A stretch of 64,000 nucleotides of DNA from positions 6,706,001 through 6,770,000 of the forward strand of contig NC_062236.1 of the NCBI RefSeq assembly GCF_905475465.1. The letters run 5' to 3'. Below the pieces are notes generated by a model. It worked only from the letters and a program-made list of their open reading frames with translations, did not search any database and had not been told where the DNA came from. A program made the position numbers and the translations under genes. This DNA comes from Pieris napi. Its lineage: Eukaryota; Arthropoda; Insecta; Lepidoptera; Pieridae. Positions 50,508-62,736 of the stretch are shown here, one piece after another (position 1 is the first letter of the stretch; each line of letters begins with the position of its first letter).

Positions 50508-53500
50508 CTACTTACTATTTCTGTCTTTTTTCAAACTTTGTAATGGTACATCCTCATGATCGCTGGAAGACTGTCTTGCTTTTGAAATTTTTTTCTTACC
50601 TTCTAATCTCATTTTGTACATTTTCGCCTCATCGGCGCATTTTGTTGTTATTATACTCCTGAAATTTAATTTAAAAAGTCAGTTTTAAAGATCTATGCGA
50701 GCGACGGACCAATGTGGAAAATAGCATAGGACATGTGTGTACGACACAGTATTTTTAGGAGGTCTATAGTAATATACAGACAATAATAGTAACATTTGTC
50801 AGATGTCAAAAACTGTGAAGACATGTTATTCTTCTATTTTTTTAAATTATTTGTAAAACGCATACAAATATTTCTTCTATATACATAATATAATTTGTAA
50901 AATTTTACGATCAAATTAAGTGAAAAAGCTTTATTAAGTACTTACCTAACTAAGTTTTCCTTAACTTTGAATTTTGATGTTATTTCTATAAGTACATCCG
51001 ACACGATCTTTGGATCTAAACACATTTTGGCGGGTTTATTTTGAAAAGCCGGCGATCGTTTTCCGGTTAAAGAATGCGTTGCCAGTATCCTAAGAAAAAT
51101 AAAACAATTAACAACTAGCAAGATTTAATAATTAATTAGTTAATCAACAATTATTAAATTGAATACCTTCTAGGAAATGTTGCCAGTAACAAAGTTCTCG
51201 TCGCAATAGTATAAGATTTCCAATTTACTTTTCTGTATTTGTCTTTGTGTATGAGCGTTTTACCGCTTCCAATAGGAACCTTAGAAAAAAATCACACATG
51301 AACTTAGGTACCTATTGTATCATTTACAACGTATGTCGTTATTGCCAACAAATTTGACAACTGTTGTAAATAGAATAATGAAACTAAATTAAAAGAGAGA
51401 AAGCCTTAAATTTTTGAATATTTTTTTATTATCTTTGTTTTTGTAGATTTATATAAGTCAGCTTGATCTATTTTCCATATTGTATATTTATGTTTAGTTT
51501 ATTACTTTGCATTCCGTGATGGTTTTTAATTAGTACTTTATTTCTTATACGTTTTCACTAAACAAACTACTAAGACTAATAAAAAAAATAAACAAGAAAA
51601 AAATAATATATTCAGAACATGCCTATCCTATGAGAACCTGAGTCTATTATGTGTGTAAACAAAGGTTGTGTTTGCAAACTGAAATTGTATTTTCATGTTG
51701 GGTATTCCAACAATATATACAATTATAATTTACTCAAGTTTGCTTTATAAAGAACCTGTTTGTTGGCATTTAAAGTGTCAATTAAATACTACATATAATA
51801 AATATATAACATATAAAATTAATTAATTAACAATTTACTAATAATAAATTAAATGCCGCTTATCGGTACTTACCCATTCATCTTGTAATTTATCCCGATT
51901 ATGTTCATTGCTTGAAACAGAACCAACTGTGCTGTATTTATTAGTTATCAATACATTATCATCAGAACGATTGGATTCTTCACTCCTCGGACTGAGTATA
52001 TCATCAAAACTTTTTTCTTTTACATTTTCGCTATTATTTAAAGTTTCATTTATTATGGTTCCCATAGTTTTAACCTTTAAATCGTTTATCATACCAAACA
52101 ACTGTTGGAAAGTCTCTCTGATTTCCAAAACGTTTTTTAAATGTATATTCATTGTGTTTTTAGGTTGGGTTTTTTTCGTTGAATCGGTTACGAAACTTTT
52201 GGTATGATGCTGTATTTCATTGTGTTTTCTTTTACGACTCTGGTTAGCGTTCAATTTTTGTTCCTGCAATACTTTTACAACTGCATTCGGCCTGTGTACC
52301 GGAGTCATGTTCTTTTTGTTACGCCTTTTTATTGATATTTGCCGGAGGTATTGTTGTAGATTGTTTTCTTTATCTACCTGGAATTGTTTTTAGTGATTAG
52401 TCGATTCCGTATTATGGTTTAACCCAATTTAAAACATTAGTTTTAAATATACGATTTTGTAGTTCAATTAATCAAAAAATATATATTATCTTTTCGTACT
52501 TTACACCGAAATATTTACAGCTTTTTTTATTTAAATTAGAATGGCATACCCAAAAAATGTATACTAAAAAAACTGAGTATTATTTATCATAAACTTTTTT
52601 ATTAACTAAACAATCTATACAAAAATCACTTTTTCGCATTAAATCACAATTCACTTCAATCACACCTTTTTTAAATTTCATTTTATAAGTATCCCGATTT
52701 GCGTGCTTTACGGCCTATATGATCAGCTGTCCCTACACTAAGTCGACCCGCGATTGTCTGCGTTGTCACTGATTTTTTTCAATACTACCGACTTATTGCA
52801 TAAACAAACAAATAGGTATAACATAATTTTTGAGTGCAAGAGTTTTTTAAAAAAATATTAAATGTAATTAAGTCATATAGATACTCACTTCTTCGTCAGA
52901 GTCATCAGAATGACCGTTAGATGGTTCCCATGACGAAGTACTCGGTGAGTAGTCCTGGTCCTCATTAGGCAGACTTCCACCGGCTCCTGAATCATTGTGG
53001 CCATAGCTTGCTGTGGATTTCTTCGGTTGGCCTTGAACATTAACTGAATAATATTAATATCTACTTTTTTGATCAAATTGTTGGTGAGCCAAACGAGTTG
53101 TTAAATCGTGCTGGAGATTAATGAGGTAATGAATATATGTATATACACACTGTATTGTTTTACCAATTTTGATATATAATAATGGAAAAATTTGTGGTTT
53201 AAATAATTCTATAATATAAAAACGAGGCGACCGATAAATATCGTATTATATTTTCAAGTCATTTGTTATTGAAAATTAATTTACTTACAGAAAAAGCAAC
53301 TAGGATCTTTGGATAGCAAACAATAAGGCACAAGAGGTACATTGGAAGTTTCAATAAGATAATGAATTAACGGTTTAGACTAAGTATAAAGATTCACATA
53401 TTATTTGGCGCCATTATTATTTTACATTTAGGAGGTGTCCGGTCATGGCTTAAATAGTAACAGTATTGTTAGGAGCACATACTAAGTACTTATGATTTAA

Positions 53501-53684
53501 TGAAGCAAAAGTAATACTAGCACATAAATCACTTACATTCCTTCCGGTCTATTTCATTTCCGCTCTCATTTCGATCCGTGGATATTGGAAGGCTCTTTGC
53601 TTCTTCACCGAATTTAGATCCTGTGCTGCGACTTGTGCTCCAATCGGCTAGCAACCATTTTTCTATTTTACTCTTCGACGACAT
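50508..53684 (-). CDS. BEN-domain protein
   Basis: Six minus-strand exons, 53537-53684, 52889-53043, 51874-52377, 51167-51279, 50946-51089 and 50508-50658, join in frame (phases 1, 0, 0, 2, 2) into about 404 residues. The C-terminal third is a BEN domain, a helical DNA-binding and protein-interaction module of chromatin factors and repressors (for example Drosophila Insensitive). Visible motifs are VPIGSGKTLIHKDKY, ATRTLLLATFPRRILATHSL, TGKRSPAFQNKPAKMCLDP, IVSDVLIEITSKFKVKENLV and KCADEAKMYKMR. The N-terminal part is Ser/Asp/Glu-rich and disordered; the middle has a basic patch (KRRNKKN, SRKRKHNE) that may be a nuclear signal. The stop TAG at 50508 lies within AATA|GTAAGTAG, so a splice to a further 3' exon cannot be excluded. 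Confidence 0.85.
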
Positions 53685-55351
53685 TTTTACCAACTAATCA
53701 CGCTGAGAATCGGTAAGTGACTAAGACAACCCTTGTTGGGTTCAATGCATTTTCGCAGGTAAAACTTTCATTGCACCCTTACTGCAGTCATTGTACGCCC
53801 TTCTTAAGCCGGAACAATACCGTTTCGCCAACTGCTAACAAAAAAACGGCCTTTTTGCGATCTCAGTTTCTAAATAGATACCCATTTCTACGAATACAAT
53901 TACTGGTTTTCTTATCTTCTCTTTCTAATAATTGGTGAGTTGGTATTTGTTTGTTGGAAGAAATTAATGGTAATGTTAAAGTAAGAAATGTGAATGTAAA
54001 TATTTTTTGAGTGTCTATTTAGATTATATTTATTTATTTCTTAAATTAGAAAAGTATAATACTATATATGAAGAATAATAATGTATTGCTATTGGTTATA
54101 AGTCATGTAAGTTGGATAACATTTTTAAAATAGGGAATAATTGGGCCTACCCACACATATTTAATAATTAAGATTTCCTATACTTTGGATGCTATATGTG
54201 TAAGTTTTAATGTATTTAAGGTAAGAATATAATAATCATAGTAAGGTAGATACAATGCAATGAAAATCTAGTTATAGATATTGTCTTGCCAGTCTAAATC
54301 GTTAGGCTATTTTTCAAAGATTTTAATGAATTTCTGGAAGAACTGAAATGTTATTTTATATTTTTACTGCTATGATTTAGTGATCATTAACGATAAATAA
54401 ACATGAATTTCGAATGAAGCACAGCACAATATGATTGGTTATATTAGTAAACTGCGATATATATTAGTAAACTGTCTTATTATCTTTTACGCAAGCAGAT
54501 ACGTACATTTTTATTTCAGTTAGCCGCCTTTAAAGCAACACCACCATTGATTAATACCTTTAAAATTACATCTAAATGCTAAGCCAAACCGGATCTAAAT
54601 ATTTTAAGACCGATACAAGTAAAAAGTCAATTTGAATTTATAGGTTTTCATAAAACCTCATATTTGTACCCCATGTTTTGGATAATAGGGAGGGAATATG
54701 ACTACATTTAATTGCCTATTATACCTTTACAGCTTATACTCTGGGTACGCTGGCAACAAAGCAGGGTTGAGGTTAATGATAACTAAGGATTTCTTTAAGC
54801 TCGATCAGATTTTATGGATTGTATCATCTCAATCAGATTCGAGGATCGCATTGCATACATACGATCCAATTCGACTTTCTATAGGACTTAATAAAGTAAG
54901 AACATGAAATTTATTTTAACCCTATGGATTGGGCGATTAACTTAACATCTACAAAGGTACCTAACATTAATTAATTAGGGCTAGAAAATTTTATTTCAGA
55001 TTGCAATAAACCCAACTATTTAAAATTCCTCGGTCTAATACAAACTATTTACGTAACTCAGTCATGTATCGTATACCTTCAGGTTATAACAGAAATTACC
55101 AGCAAATAGATATATTTAATTTATCTAAAAAATGCTTAAGAAATTATATAAAAACTCTAGTATCCTTTATTAGATAGAATGGCTTTGTTTTATTCCTCAT
55201 GAACTATGAATCTTAGAATTTATTATAAATACAAATATTCTTTGAATTTTTTTTTTCTATTTGTTTAGGTGTAACTGTGCTTTGTGTATGTTTAAATGTG
55301 TATACCGTTTTTGGCTTTTGTGTATAGTGTAATTTTTTGAATATTGTATAG
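53685..55351. other. Intergenic, nothing recognised
   Basis: AT-rich sequence between the BEN gene's start and the LTR element. It should hold the BEN gene's 5' UTR and promoter. Short open frames here show no recognisable protein features. Confidence 0.45.
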
Positions 55352-55355
55352 TACT

Positions 55356-56128
55356 TGTCGGAGATTGAACGCGCCATAATAATTGTGTTTGGACACCACG
55401 ATGAATTGTTGAAGATAATGACGTCATAAATTGGTTTGTTGGCATCAGCCATTTACTCTCGACATTAAAGTCCACTTTTTAAAGGCTTCTGATTGGTTCG
55501 GCCGCTCAACCGAACTAAGCGCTTCACCAACCAGTTCCCATATATATAGCAACCAGAATTTGTAATAAAGAGGTTTCGTGACATTTCGTGTACTCGTTCC
55601 ACGACCGAACCCGAATCGACCACAGAGTCAAACGGCAGTCATAGAAACAAGTGTCAAAGATTACTTTAATATTTATTATCAATAAGTTTTAAATGTTTAA
55701 AGTGATATGATAATTAATATTAATTATTGACTTTAATTAATAATAATAATAATAATGACTATGGAGTCATTATTATTATCGACCATTGAATAGTCGGTAA
55801 TTTATAGATCTAGCAACATTGACAAATAGACCATTCGTATTAACGGCTTCGTAATTTGACTTTGACATTATTAAATGACAATGACAGCTGACACCATTTC
55901 TTGAATATAAATAATAAAGACTACAGACTATCAAATAGTCCTTAATTTGCAGATCCATTAATATTGGTAAATAAAATAAACCATATAACGGTTTTGAACT
56001 AATTTTACCCCGATATTACCAAATGATGATGAATAACAATAGCAGCTGATCAACACCATTCCTGAATTAAATATCAAGCTTTACACGTTTGTAAAAATAT
56101 AATCATTATATATGAATTTGCGCCCACA
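55356..56128 (-). repeat. LTR (3' LTR by inferred orientation)
   Basis: 773 bp, apparently identical to 59519-60291 by eye. Begins TGTCGGAGATTGAACG and ends GCGCCCACA on the plus strand. Contains a (TAA)n-rich stretch near 55740 and a short palindrome (GACTATGGAGTC). Confidence 0.9.
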
Positions 56129-56187
56129 CGGCCATACTGACTCCAGCGCGTCCCTTGCGCTGTTTTAGATTGCTACAACTTTAAACA

Positions 56188-56573
56188 AGGCATCGCTCAT
56201 AACAAGATCTAGCCAACACGTAAAGCATCACTCATTACAAGATCTGCCAACACATAAGTCATAAGGCATCACTCATTACGAGATCTAGCCAACACATAAG
56301 TCATAAGGCATCACTCATTACGAGATCTAGCCAACACATAAGGCATCACTCATTTCGAGATCTAGCCAACACATAAGGCATCACTCATTTCGAGATCTAG
56401 CCAACACATAAGGCATCACTCATTTCGAGATCTAGCCAACACAAGGCATCACTCATTACGAGATCTAGCCAACACAAGGCATCACTCATTAAGAGATCTA
56501 GCCAACAAAAGGCATCACTCATTACGAGATCTAGCCAACACAAGGCATCACTCATTACGAGATCTAGCCAACC
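56188..56573. repeat. Tandem array, about 11 copies of a 30-40 bp unit
   Basis: The unit is GGCATCACTCATTACGAGAT followed by CTAGCCAACACA and sometimes TAA or TAAGTCATAA. Copies differ by a few substitutions and by the length of the linker, and get more regular to the right. It lies inside the LTR element next to the inferred 3' LTR. Confidence 0.85.
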
Positions 56574-57099
56574 AGACCAGGATCAAGGATACGCATGGTG
56601 GCCAGCCAGCGTTTTAGGAAGGATGTTTTGGATAGGAAAAATATAATATTTTGTAAACGCATCAATGCGCATACATAAAATAAACATCATCTTTCGTCAT
56701 GAAAGTTATATAAATATAATGCAATTACCTAGGTCCAACATCGTCAGGTTAGCAGGAAGTAGAAGCCTCCTCACGTAAATCGGTCTGACGAATCTTCCGC
56801 CCATACGGTCCATTCGACTGAACTAGTAACTTACCATGACGTTCAAACAATTGCCTCAATTGGTTATTTAGCCAACGACAACAAAACCGCCTCGGCCTGC
56901 TGACAACTAGGTTAAGGATTATGAAACAGTTCTTCTTATAAGCTGTATAAATGACAGAATATAAGAATATACGGGAAACCGATGTCTTTAAAAAATAAAT
57001 AAAAATTAAAACCTACGGTAAAATGGTATCACAAAAACTATGATATTTGGCGTCACACTGTTACGACTTTAGGGGTTTAAATCAAATTACATTCCTGAT

Positions 57100-57560
57100 G
57101 TTCAACATATAAACGTCAAAAATATTAGAAGGTTCAATTTTAAATTTATATTTACAACTGTGATTCAAATCTCACTTACCCATCGATCCTTCATTATGAT
57201 GATCGATATAAAATGCTCGCTTAGTTTTTAGTGACGAGTAATACCCAACAAAATAGAATAAGACCGAAAAGTGGAAAGAAAGAAATCGCAACGTACGGTA
57301 GACAAACATCACCCTATTTTGATGTTTAGAATGTAACTGAGCTGAAGAGAAAGCATTTCGTATTGAGTATTAATACAAAATTTATATTTGTCATTTTACT
57401 ATTATGACTAATCAAATTAAATTTTATGTGTGAACAGTAAACGTCTAAAAATATTGGATGGTTCAAATTTATATTGACAACTTTGATTTGAATCTTACTT
57501 CGCCATATCTGTAACATATGGAATGTTTATCATGATCATTATAAAACGCTCTCTTCGCTT
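57100..57560. repeat. Two diverged direct repeats of about 140 bp
   Basis: About 57107-57240 and 57425-57570 share the order AAACGTC(T)AAAAATATT, GGTTCAA, TTTATATT, ACAACT(T/G)TGATT, then TCATGATCATTATAAAACGC-like sequence, inside the LTR element. No coding function is visible. Confidence 0.5.
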
Positions 57561-58630
57561 TTCGCGATGAGGAAAATAAAAAAAAATAAAATAAAAATAC
57601 ATAAATTGACCGAAAGGCATATCTAAATATTCAAACTATCCATCTGGTGTCACGAAAGCAGTTTTTCAAAAGTCTTCTGATAAGTACATTCATGATTCGA
57701 AATGTACAGACCTACAACCAATATTCAACCCAGTTTGACATCGATCTTTTCTGTTCATAAAATGACTGTGTGACACACACTCACACACACCGGCTATTTT
57801 CGTAAGAATAGTTATATTATTTCATAATTTTTAATTTTATTCTTCCTATTGTCCCTAAGATATTATGGAATATCCCTAGGTAGATATTTGTTATTAATTG
57901 GTTTTTTTTTTGTAAGCATAATTTACAAACTTTAATTTTTCTTTAAAATACTGTAAATCTTCCAAAAATGTAATAAATAAATATAGGAATTCCGTGAAAG
58001 CTAGTTGCCATATCTAGGCAGCTGTAATAACGGGCTTTGCCTAATCTATTAATTTGGTCTGCAATTAAAGGTAAACGATAATAAATTATGTCTAACCGTA
58101 TTTGAATTTAACTTGCGAAAATAAACGCAATGTCGGTCCATCCCGTTCCTCTTCTCGACTAATAAAATTGAGCTCTGAATGGGGAAGAGCTATCTATCTC
58201 TTAATATGCCATATTACTCTAAATCTCGAATAATTTCCACATTTCCCCTGTACAATTTTATCGGGTATATTTTTTTTTAAATCTAATTTTTAGCTCACCG
58301 ATTGTTACCCGTACGACATTGATGATATTGTAAATCTCATTAATCGGTATTTATTTTAATAGGGGGCGTCAAATTTGAACACTCAATAAACTAACGATTA
58401 ATGGACATATCGTTTTCGCTGAGAGTAACGCTAAGGCCGGGTTTGTTTTTAAAGAAGATTAAACCGTATTAAAATATCAAATTGAGTTTAGTTGTCACCT
58501 ACTACATAAAACGCTAGCTCTAAAATGACACTATCTATTTCTACCATAGCTGTAACGCTTTGCTTTGAGACATACTTTTGACCCTCAATGCCCATAAACT
58601 GTACGTCAACTTGTTTACGTTTACCAAGAA

Positions 58631-58876
58631 TTAACTATTAAAACCAGCAATGCTTTCTCGAATTAAGAAACGATCTGCACCAGTATAAAAAAGACAGTAA
58701 TAATGTTTGTTACCAATAAATACAGTTTTTGTACCACCCTCAACAGATGAACAATAGTAATTACATTTATTTAGGGCGTCTCGTTCGTCATTTTGACGGC
58801 GGTAGCAATTTTTCTCGAAGTGATTCTTACGATGGCAGTAATCATTCAATAACCTTAGAATTATTAAAAGTGCCAC
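58631..58876 (-). pseudogene. Gag zinc-knuckle and protease remnant of the LTR element
   Basis: The minus-strand frame reads CHRKNHFEKNC, a CCHC zinc knuckle lacking its first Cys, followed about 40 residues later by YCLFYTGADRFLIRES. The latter is the active site of a retroviral-type aspartic protease with Tyr in place of the catalytic Asp of DTGA. The frame then stops. The element therefore cannot make a working protease. Confidence 0.65.
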
Positions 58877-59518
58877 AAAAACTGAAATTATTCTTACTAA
58901 ATAGTGACGAAATAACGTTAGCCTTAGAGGGATTTCTCTCTATGCAGTACCGAGAAAAATGACGGTTCATTGCAAGTAAAACAAACGAATTGATCCTATA
59001 AGATATGGACCATAACAAGTGGCTCACGTGAACTATTTTCGATTTTACGTTTACAAAACGTTTCAAAAACTAATACTAATTTATTAAGTAAATCGAGGGT
59101 AATACTCAGCAACTCAGATCGAATAAACTCAAGAGTAAATACCTGTGACCATCGCATCCATTACCTCGTCGTCGGTAGTTTCTTGTCGAATCCTCTAAAA
59201 AACGCATCCATACCGTTGTAGCGTACTCTGCGTAGCAGCTCGCTTGTAGTTGCACCATTTCTGCACGTCATTCACATACCGAAACTCGTTGCCAAACGTA
59301 TGGTTCCTTCACTTGTTTCCACTTTTGAATGCAACAACCAGCTGTCGGCCCATGTTTTAACTCGTAACTATAGCATTGCCTTTATTCGAGCTTCATGTGG
59401 AGGTACCATCAACTTCGTGATATTTTCGTCCGCGTTGGCGCACCAATCCCTGTTCCAAAGTGAAGGTTGTGCCATTCAAAGATTCAGAAGTCTTTTGGGG
59501 CAGTTATCCCACCGCTGC

Positions 59519-60291
59519 TGTCGGAGATTGAACGCGCCATAATAATTGTGTTTGGACACCACGATGAATTGTTGAAGATAATGACGTCATAAATTGGTTT
59601 GTTGGCATCAGCCATTTACTCTCGACATTAAAGTCCACTTTTTAAAGGCTTCTGATTGGTTCGGCCGCTCAACCGAACTAAGCGCTTCACCAACCAGTTC
59701 CCATATATATAGCAACCAGAATTTGTAATAAAGAGGTTTCGTGACATTTCGTGTACTCGTTCCACGACCGAACCCGAATCGACCACAGAGTCAAACGGCA
59801 GTCATAGAAACAAGTGTCAAAGATTACTTTAATATTTATTATCAATAAGTTTTAAATGTTTAAAGTGATATGATAATTAATATTAATTATTGACTTTAAT
59901 TAATAATAATAATAATAATGACTATGGAGTCATTATTATTATCGACCATTGAATAGTCGGTAATTTATAGATCTAGCAACATTGACAAATAGACCATTCG
60001 TATTAACGGCTTCGTAATTTGACTTTGACATTATTAAATGACAATGACAGCTGACACCATTTCTTGAATATAAATAATAAAGACTACAGACTATCAAATA
60101 GTCCTTAATTTGCAGATCCATTAATATTGGTAAATAAAATAAACCATATAACGGTTTTGAACTAATTTTACCCCGATATTACCAAATGATGATGAATAAC
60201 AATAGCAGCTGATCAACACCATTCCTGAATTAAATATCAAGCTTTACACGTTTGTAAAAATATAATCATTATATATGAATTTGCGCCCACA
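59519..60291 (-). repeat. LTR (5' LTR by inferred orientation)
   Basis: Direct copy of 55356-56128, same length and apparently the same sequence; the right flank TACT completes the target duplication. Confidence 0.9.
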
Positions 60292-60295
60292 TACT

Positions 60296-61329
60296 CGTAA
60301 GTAGCTGTAGGAATACCGTTAAGCAAATAAATAAATAAATATAATAATTTGAGGTCGAGGAGTATAATATTTATATGAAGTGTTCAAAAAAATATGATCA
60401 AGGTGATAATATGCATGATTAAGGGTAAGATTCAGAAATTAAGTAGAGCGCTAAATCTGACTCCCGTACGTCAACAATATAGAAGTAATAGTCACGGTTC
60501 TGATATTTGAAGAGTTTAACAGAATCACTGTGTAAATCGTAGCTATGGATCTGATACATTCCGAACACGATTGCATAATTGGATCGTAAACCACTAGTCA
60601 TAACATACAACCCTAGTCAAAATAATGATAGATCAGTGGCGACTGCGCTGCAGTAACACTTTGCCTGAAACTACATGAAATTATTAGAGGTGTAAAAGTA
60701 ACGAAAAAAAGCGTACCCGTATGTATTCGTTACTATAACAATTAGTACTCGTTAAATCAAATCAAATCAAATCAAAATACGTTTATTCAATTTAGATACT
60801 TCTTAGAGCATGCTTATGAATGTCAACAACGTTTACAAAATTCACGAAAGAGCAGGACTACGCCATCCGTTCGTCCGTCAGTTACTTTAGTATCGCTTCT
60901 CATAAAAAAATCGGATTTACTATTTTGAAACTTTTAACCGTGAGCTTATGTTATATCACAATAACATCGCAATCTATTATGCATCAATTATAATGAAAAA
61001 GCAAGCAAAATTTTGGAAATAAAGTAAGTAAACACTAAAGTATCGATATTTTCGGAACCTACACTAATTGAAAGAACTGTGAAGTGACGTTTGACATCAG
61101 TTATTTGTCAAATTTATGGCTTTATGGCGTGTTTTTTATGATATTGGTATTTGCCCATTTCTAATCTATATTTAATTTATAAGAATAACATGTGAAATTA
61201 AATTAAGAAAAGTAAGTGAAATTTAGTGACCGAAAATAAGACTTGGCTTAAAGGTCTCGTTACCAGGCCATAAAATTAAAAAAAGAACTATTATTTTGTG
61301 ATACCTATTATTAGTATTTATTTTCAGAC
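60296..61329. other. Intergenic with a LINE-type tail and Rpp38-like 5' UTR
   Basis: A run of (AATCA)n followed by AAAATACGTTTATTCAATTT (about 60753-60795) looks like the 3' tail of a minus-strand lepidopteran non-LTR element. Near the end a probable 5' untranslated exon closes at 61211 (AAAA|GTAAGT), and an acceptor TTTTCAG precedes the start codon at 61330. Confidence 0.5.
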
Positions 61330-62736
61330 ATGGAAGCAGTTGTAGCCCAAAAATTAAAACACAAAAAACCAATCAGTAAGACAAAGCTTAAGAAAACAAT
61401 AAAGAATATTGTATGCCGTCCTGATCCTGTAAACTGGTATGTAACTTTATGAAAAGATGTAGTCAACAATGAACATATTTTTAGTGGAACGTTATCAGAC
61501 TCTTTGGTTTTTCTATTAATTTTATTATCTTAGTTTTTAGATTAAATTATCTTGTTCACATTTACCTTGCACAGTATGATTCACTGTAATGAAAGTACAA
61601 ATATGACGATAGAAGTATGAAAAACTTATTTCTATATGCAAACTACATTTATAGTCTACATGTGATGAATTGTCCTTTGTTTATTTTAAGGCTGTTAGCA
61701 TCAAAAGAAGAACATTTAAGACTAGAAACAACTCTTAAAAAATATAGGGTGACTTTACCCGAGTTCAAAAAACCTCACTGGAACGATATTAAGGATTTAC
61801 CCAAGGAAAAAAGACCTAGACCAACTCCATGCAAGTAAGTATTTTAATTGTGTAGATGTTCATTTAAAGTATTTTCAAAGTATCCCTCTTCATAAAGCAT
61901 CTTTAATAATAGTTAAGTACTTGGTTTCTACACTTAGAGTCTGATTTAGAACAACATACCTTGCCTCTTAGTAGTGTATATGTAAAGTAACAAGTTGTTT
62001 TAGATTAGCAGGCATAAATTATCTATTTGCTATTAGTGAAGTAGAAATATGTTTAGTATTGCTTATATTAATAATTTAGATTGGTCTAACACATTTGAAA
62101 TGGTTCAGCTCAGATTTATCACATCATTTTTATCTATATATTCTTTTTTCTTTTTATAGAAGAGTGGAAGGTCTAATATTTGGCTTATCAGAATGTCAAG
62201 AATCTCTTAAAAACGGACTTTGTTCAGGTATCCTAATTGAATCAGATGTGAATCCAAAATTGTTAGTGGAGCCAATAATAGAAGATTGCTGTTCAAATTT
62301 TATACCATATATTTGTTTAAATGGCCTCAGAAAAACGTGTGCAGTGAATTTTGGTATTTCTACTAGTTGTCTGGGTATCCAAAAAGGGTTCTTATCGGAC
62401 ATACAAAATGAAGTCCAAGTCATTTTCAATCAGAAGTATAATAATAAACCAGAAGTAAAAAATATAGTTAACAATGAAAAAGAACTTACTGAAACACCAA
62501 TGATTGTTGAAAATGTGAAAGAAATTAAAATATATCCATATTTATATAGGAAAAGCAAGAAGGAAAGAGTTTTCAAACCCTCAGAGTACCAAGCAGCGCA
62601 AACTGTCACTGAAAAGTTTACCGGGCAAAACTTTATTGGGATTTCAGAAAATAAGAAAAATGATAGTAAATCTTATATGAATATGATTCTAAAAAGAATA
62701 TCTAATAATCCTAACAGAGTAAAACTAAAAAAATAA
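61330..62736 (+). CDS. Rpp38: L7Ae-fold protein resembling RNase P/MRP subunit Rpp38
   Basis: Three exons, 61330-61436, 61691-61834 and 62160-62736, join in frame (phases 2 and 2) into about 275 residues; human Rpp38 has 283. A basic N-terminus (LKHKKPISKTKLKKTIKNIV) precedes an L7Ae/L30e-like domain: VEGLIFGLSECQESLKNG, GILIESDVNPKLLVEPII, YICLNGLRKTCAVNFGI. The position of the domain, the GLxExxxxLxxGxxxxxLI pattern and the lysine-rich C-terminus suit Rpp38, which binds the K-turn of the RNase P/MRP RNAs in the nucleolus and nucleus. The sequence is diverged, so another L7Ae-family member is possible. The start ATG follows an intron in the 5' UTR. Confidence 0.6.

Larger units (their letters stand above)
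55356..60291 (-). mobile_element. Ty3-like LTR retrotransposon, non-autonomous, minus orientation
   Basis: Two direct repeats, 55356-56128 and 59519-60291 (773 bp each, TG...CA ends), bound 3.4 kb and are flanked by the 4-bp duplication TACT (55352-55355 and 60292-60295). Minus-strand remnants of Gag and protease (58631-58876) fix the orientation, so 59519-60291 is the 5' LTR. Just inside it the minus strand reads GCAGCGGTGGGAT, which matches the complement of a tRNA-Leu 3' end apart from the terminal CCA region, a possible primer binding site. Reverse transcriptase and integrase are missing; a tandem array fills part of the interior. Confidence 0.85.

Noticed and set aside
56188..56573. CRISPR-like regular repeats
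   Set aside because: The linkers between repeats are short and not unique, and the setting is an insect LTR element, so this is an ordinary tandem array.
58729..59066. Overlapping plus- and minus-strand frames in the LTR element interior
   Set aside because: They are shadows of, or shifted relative to, the decayed Gag/protease reading frame and contain no motif of their own.
55776..60121. Two identical 60-residue minus-strand frames
   Set aside because: They lie in the two LTRs and are explained by the direct repeat.
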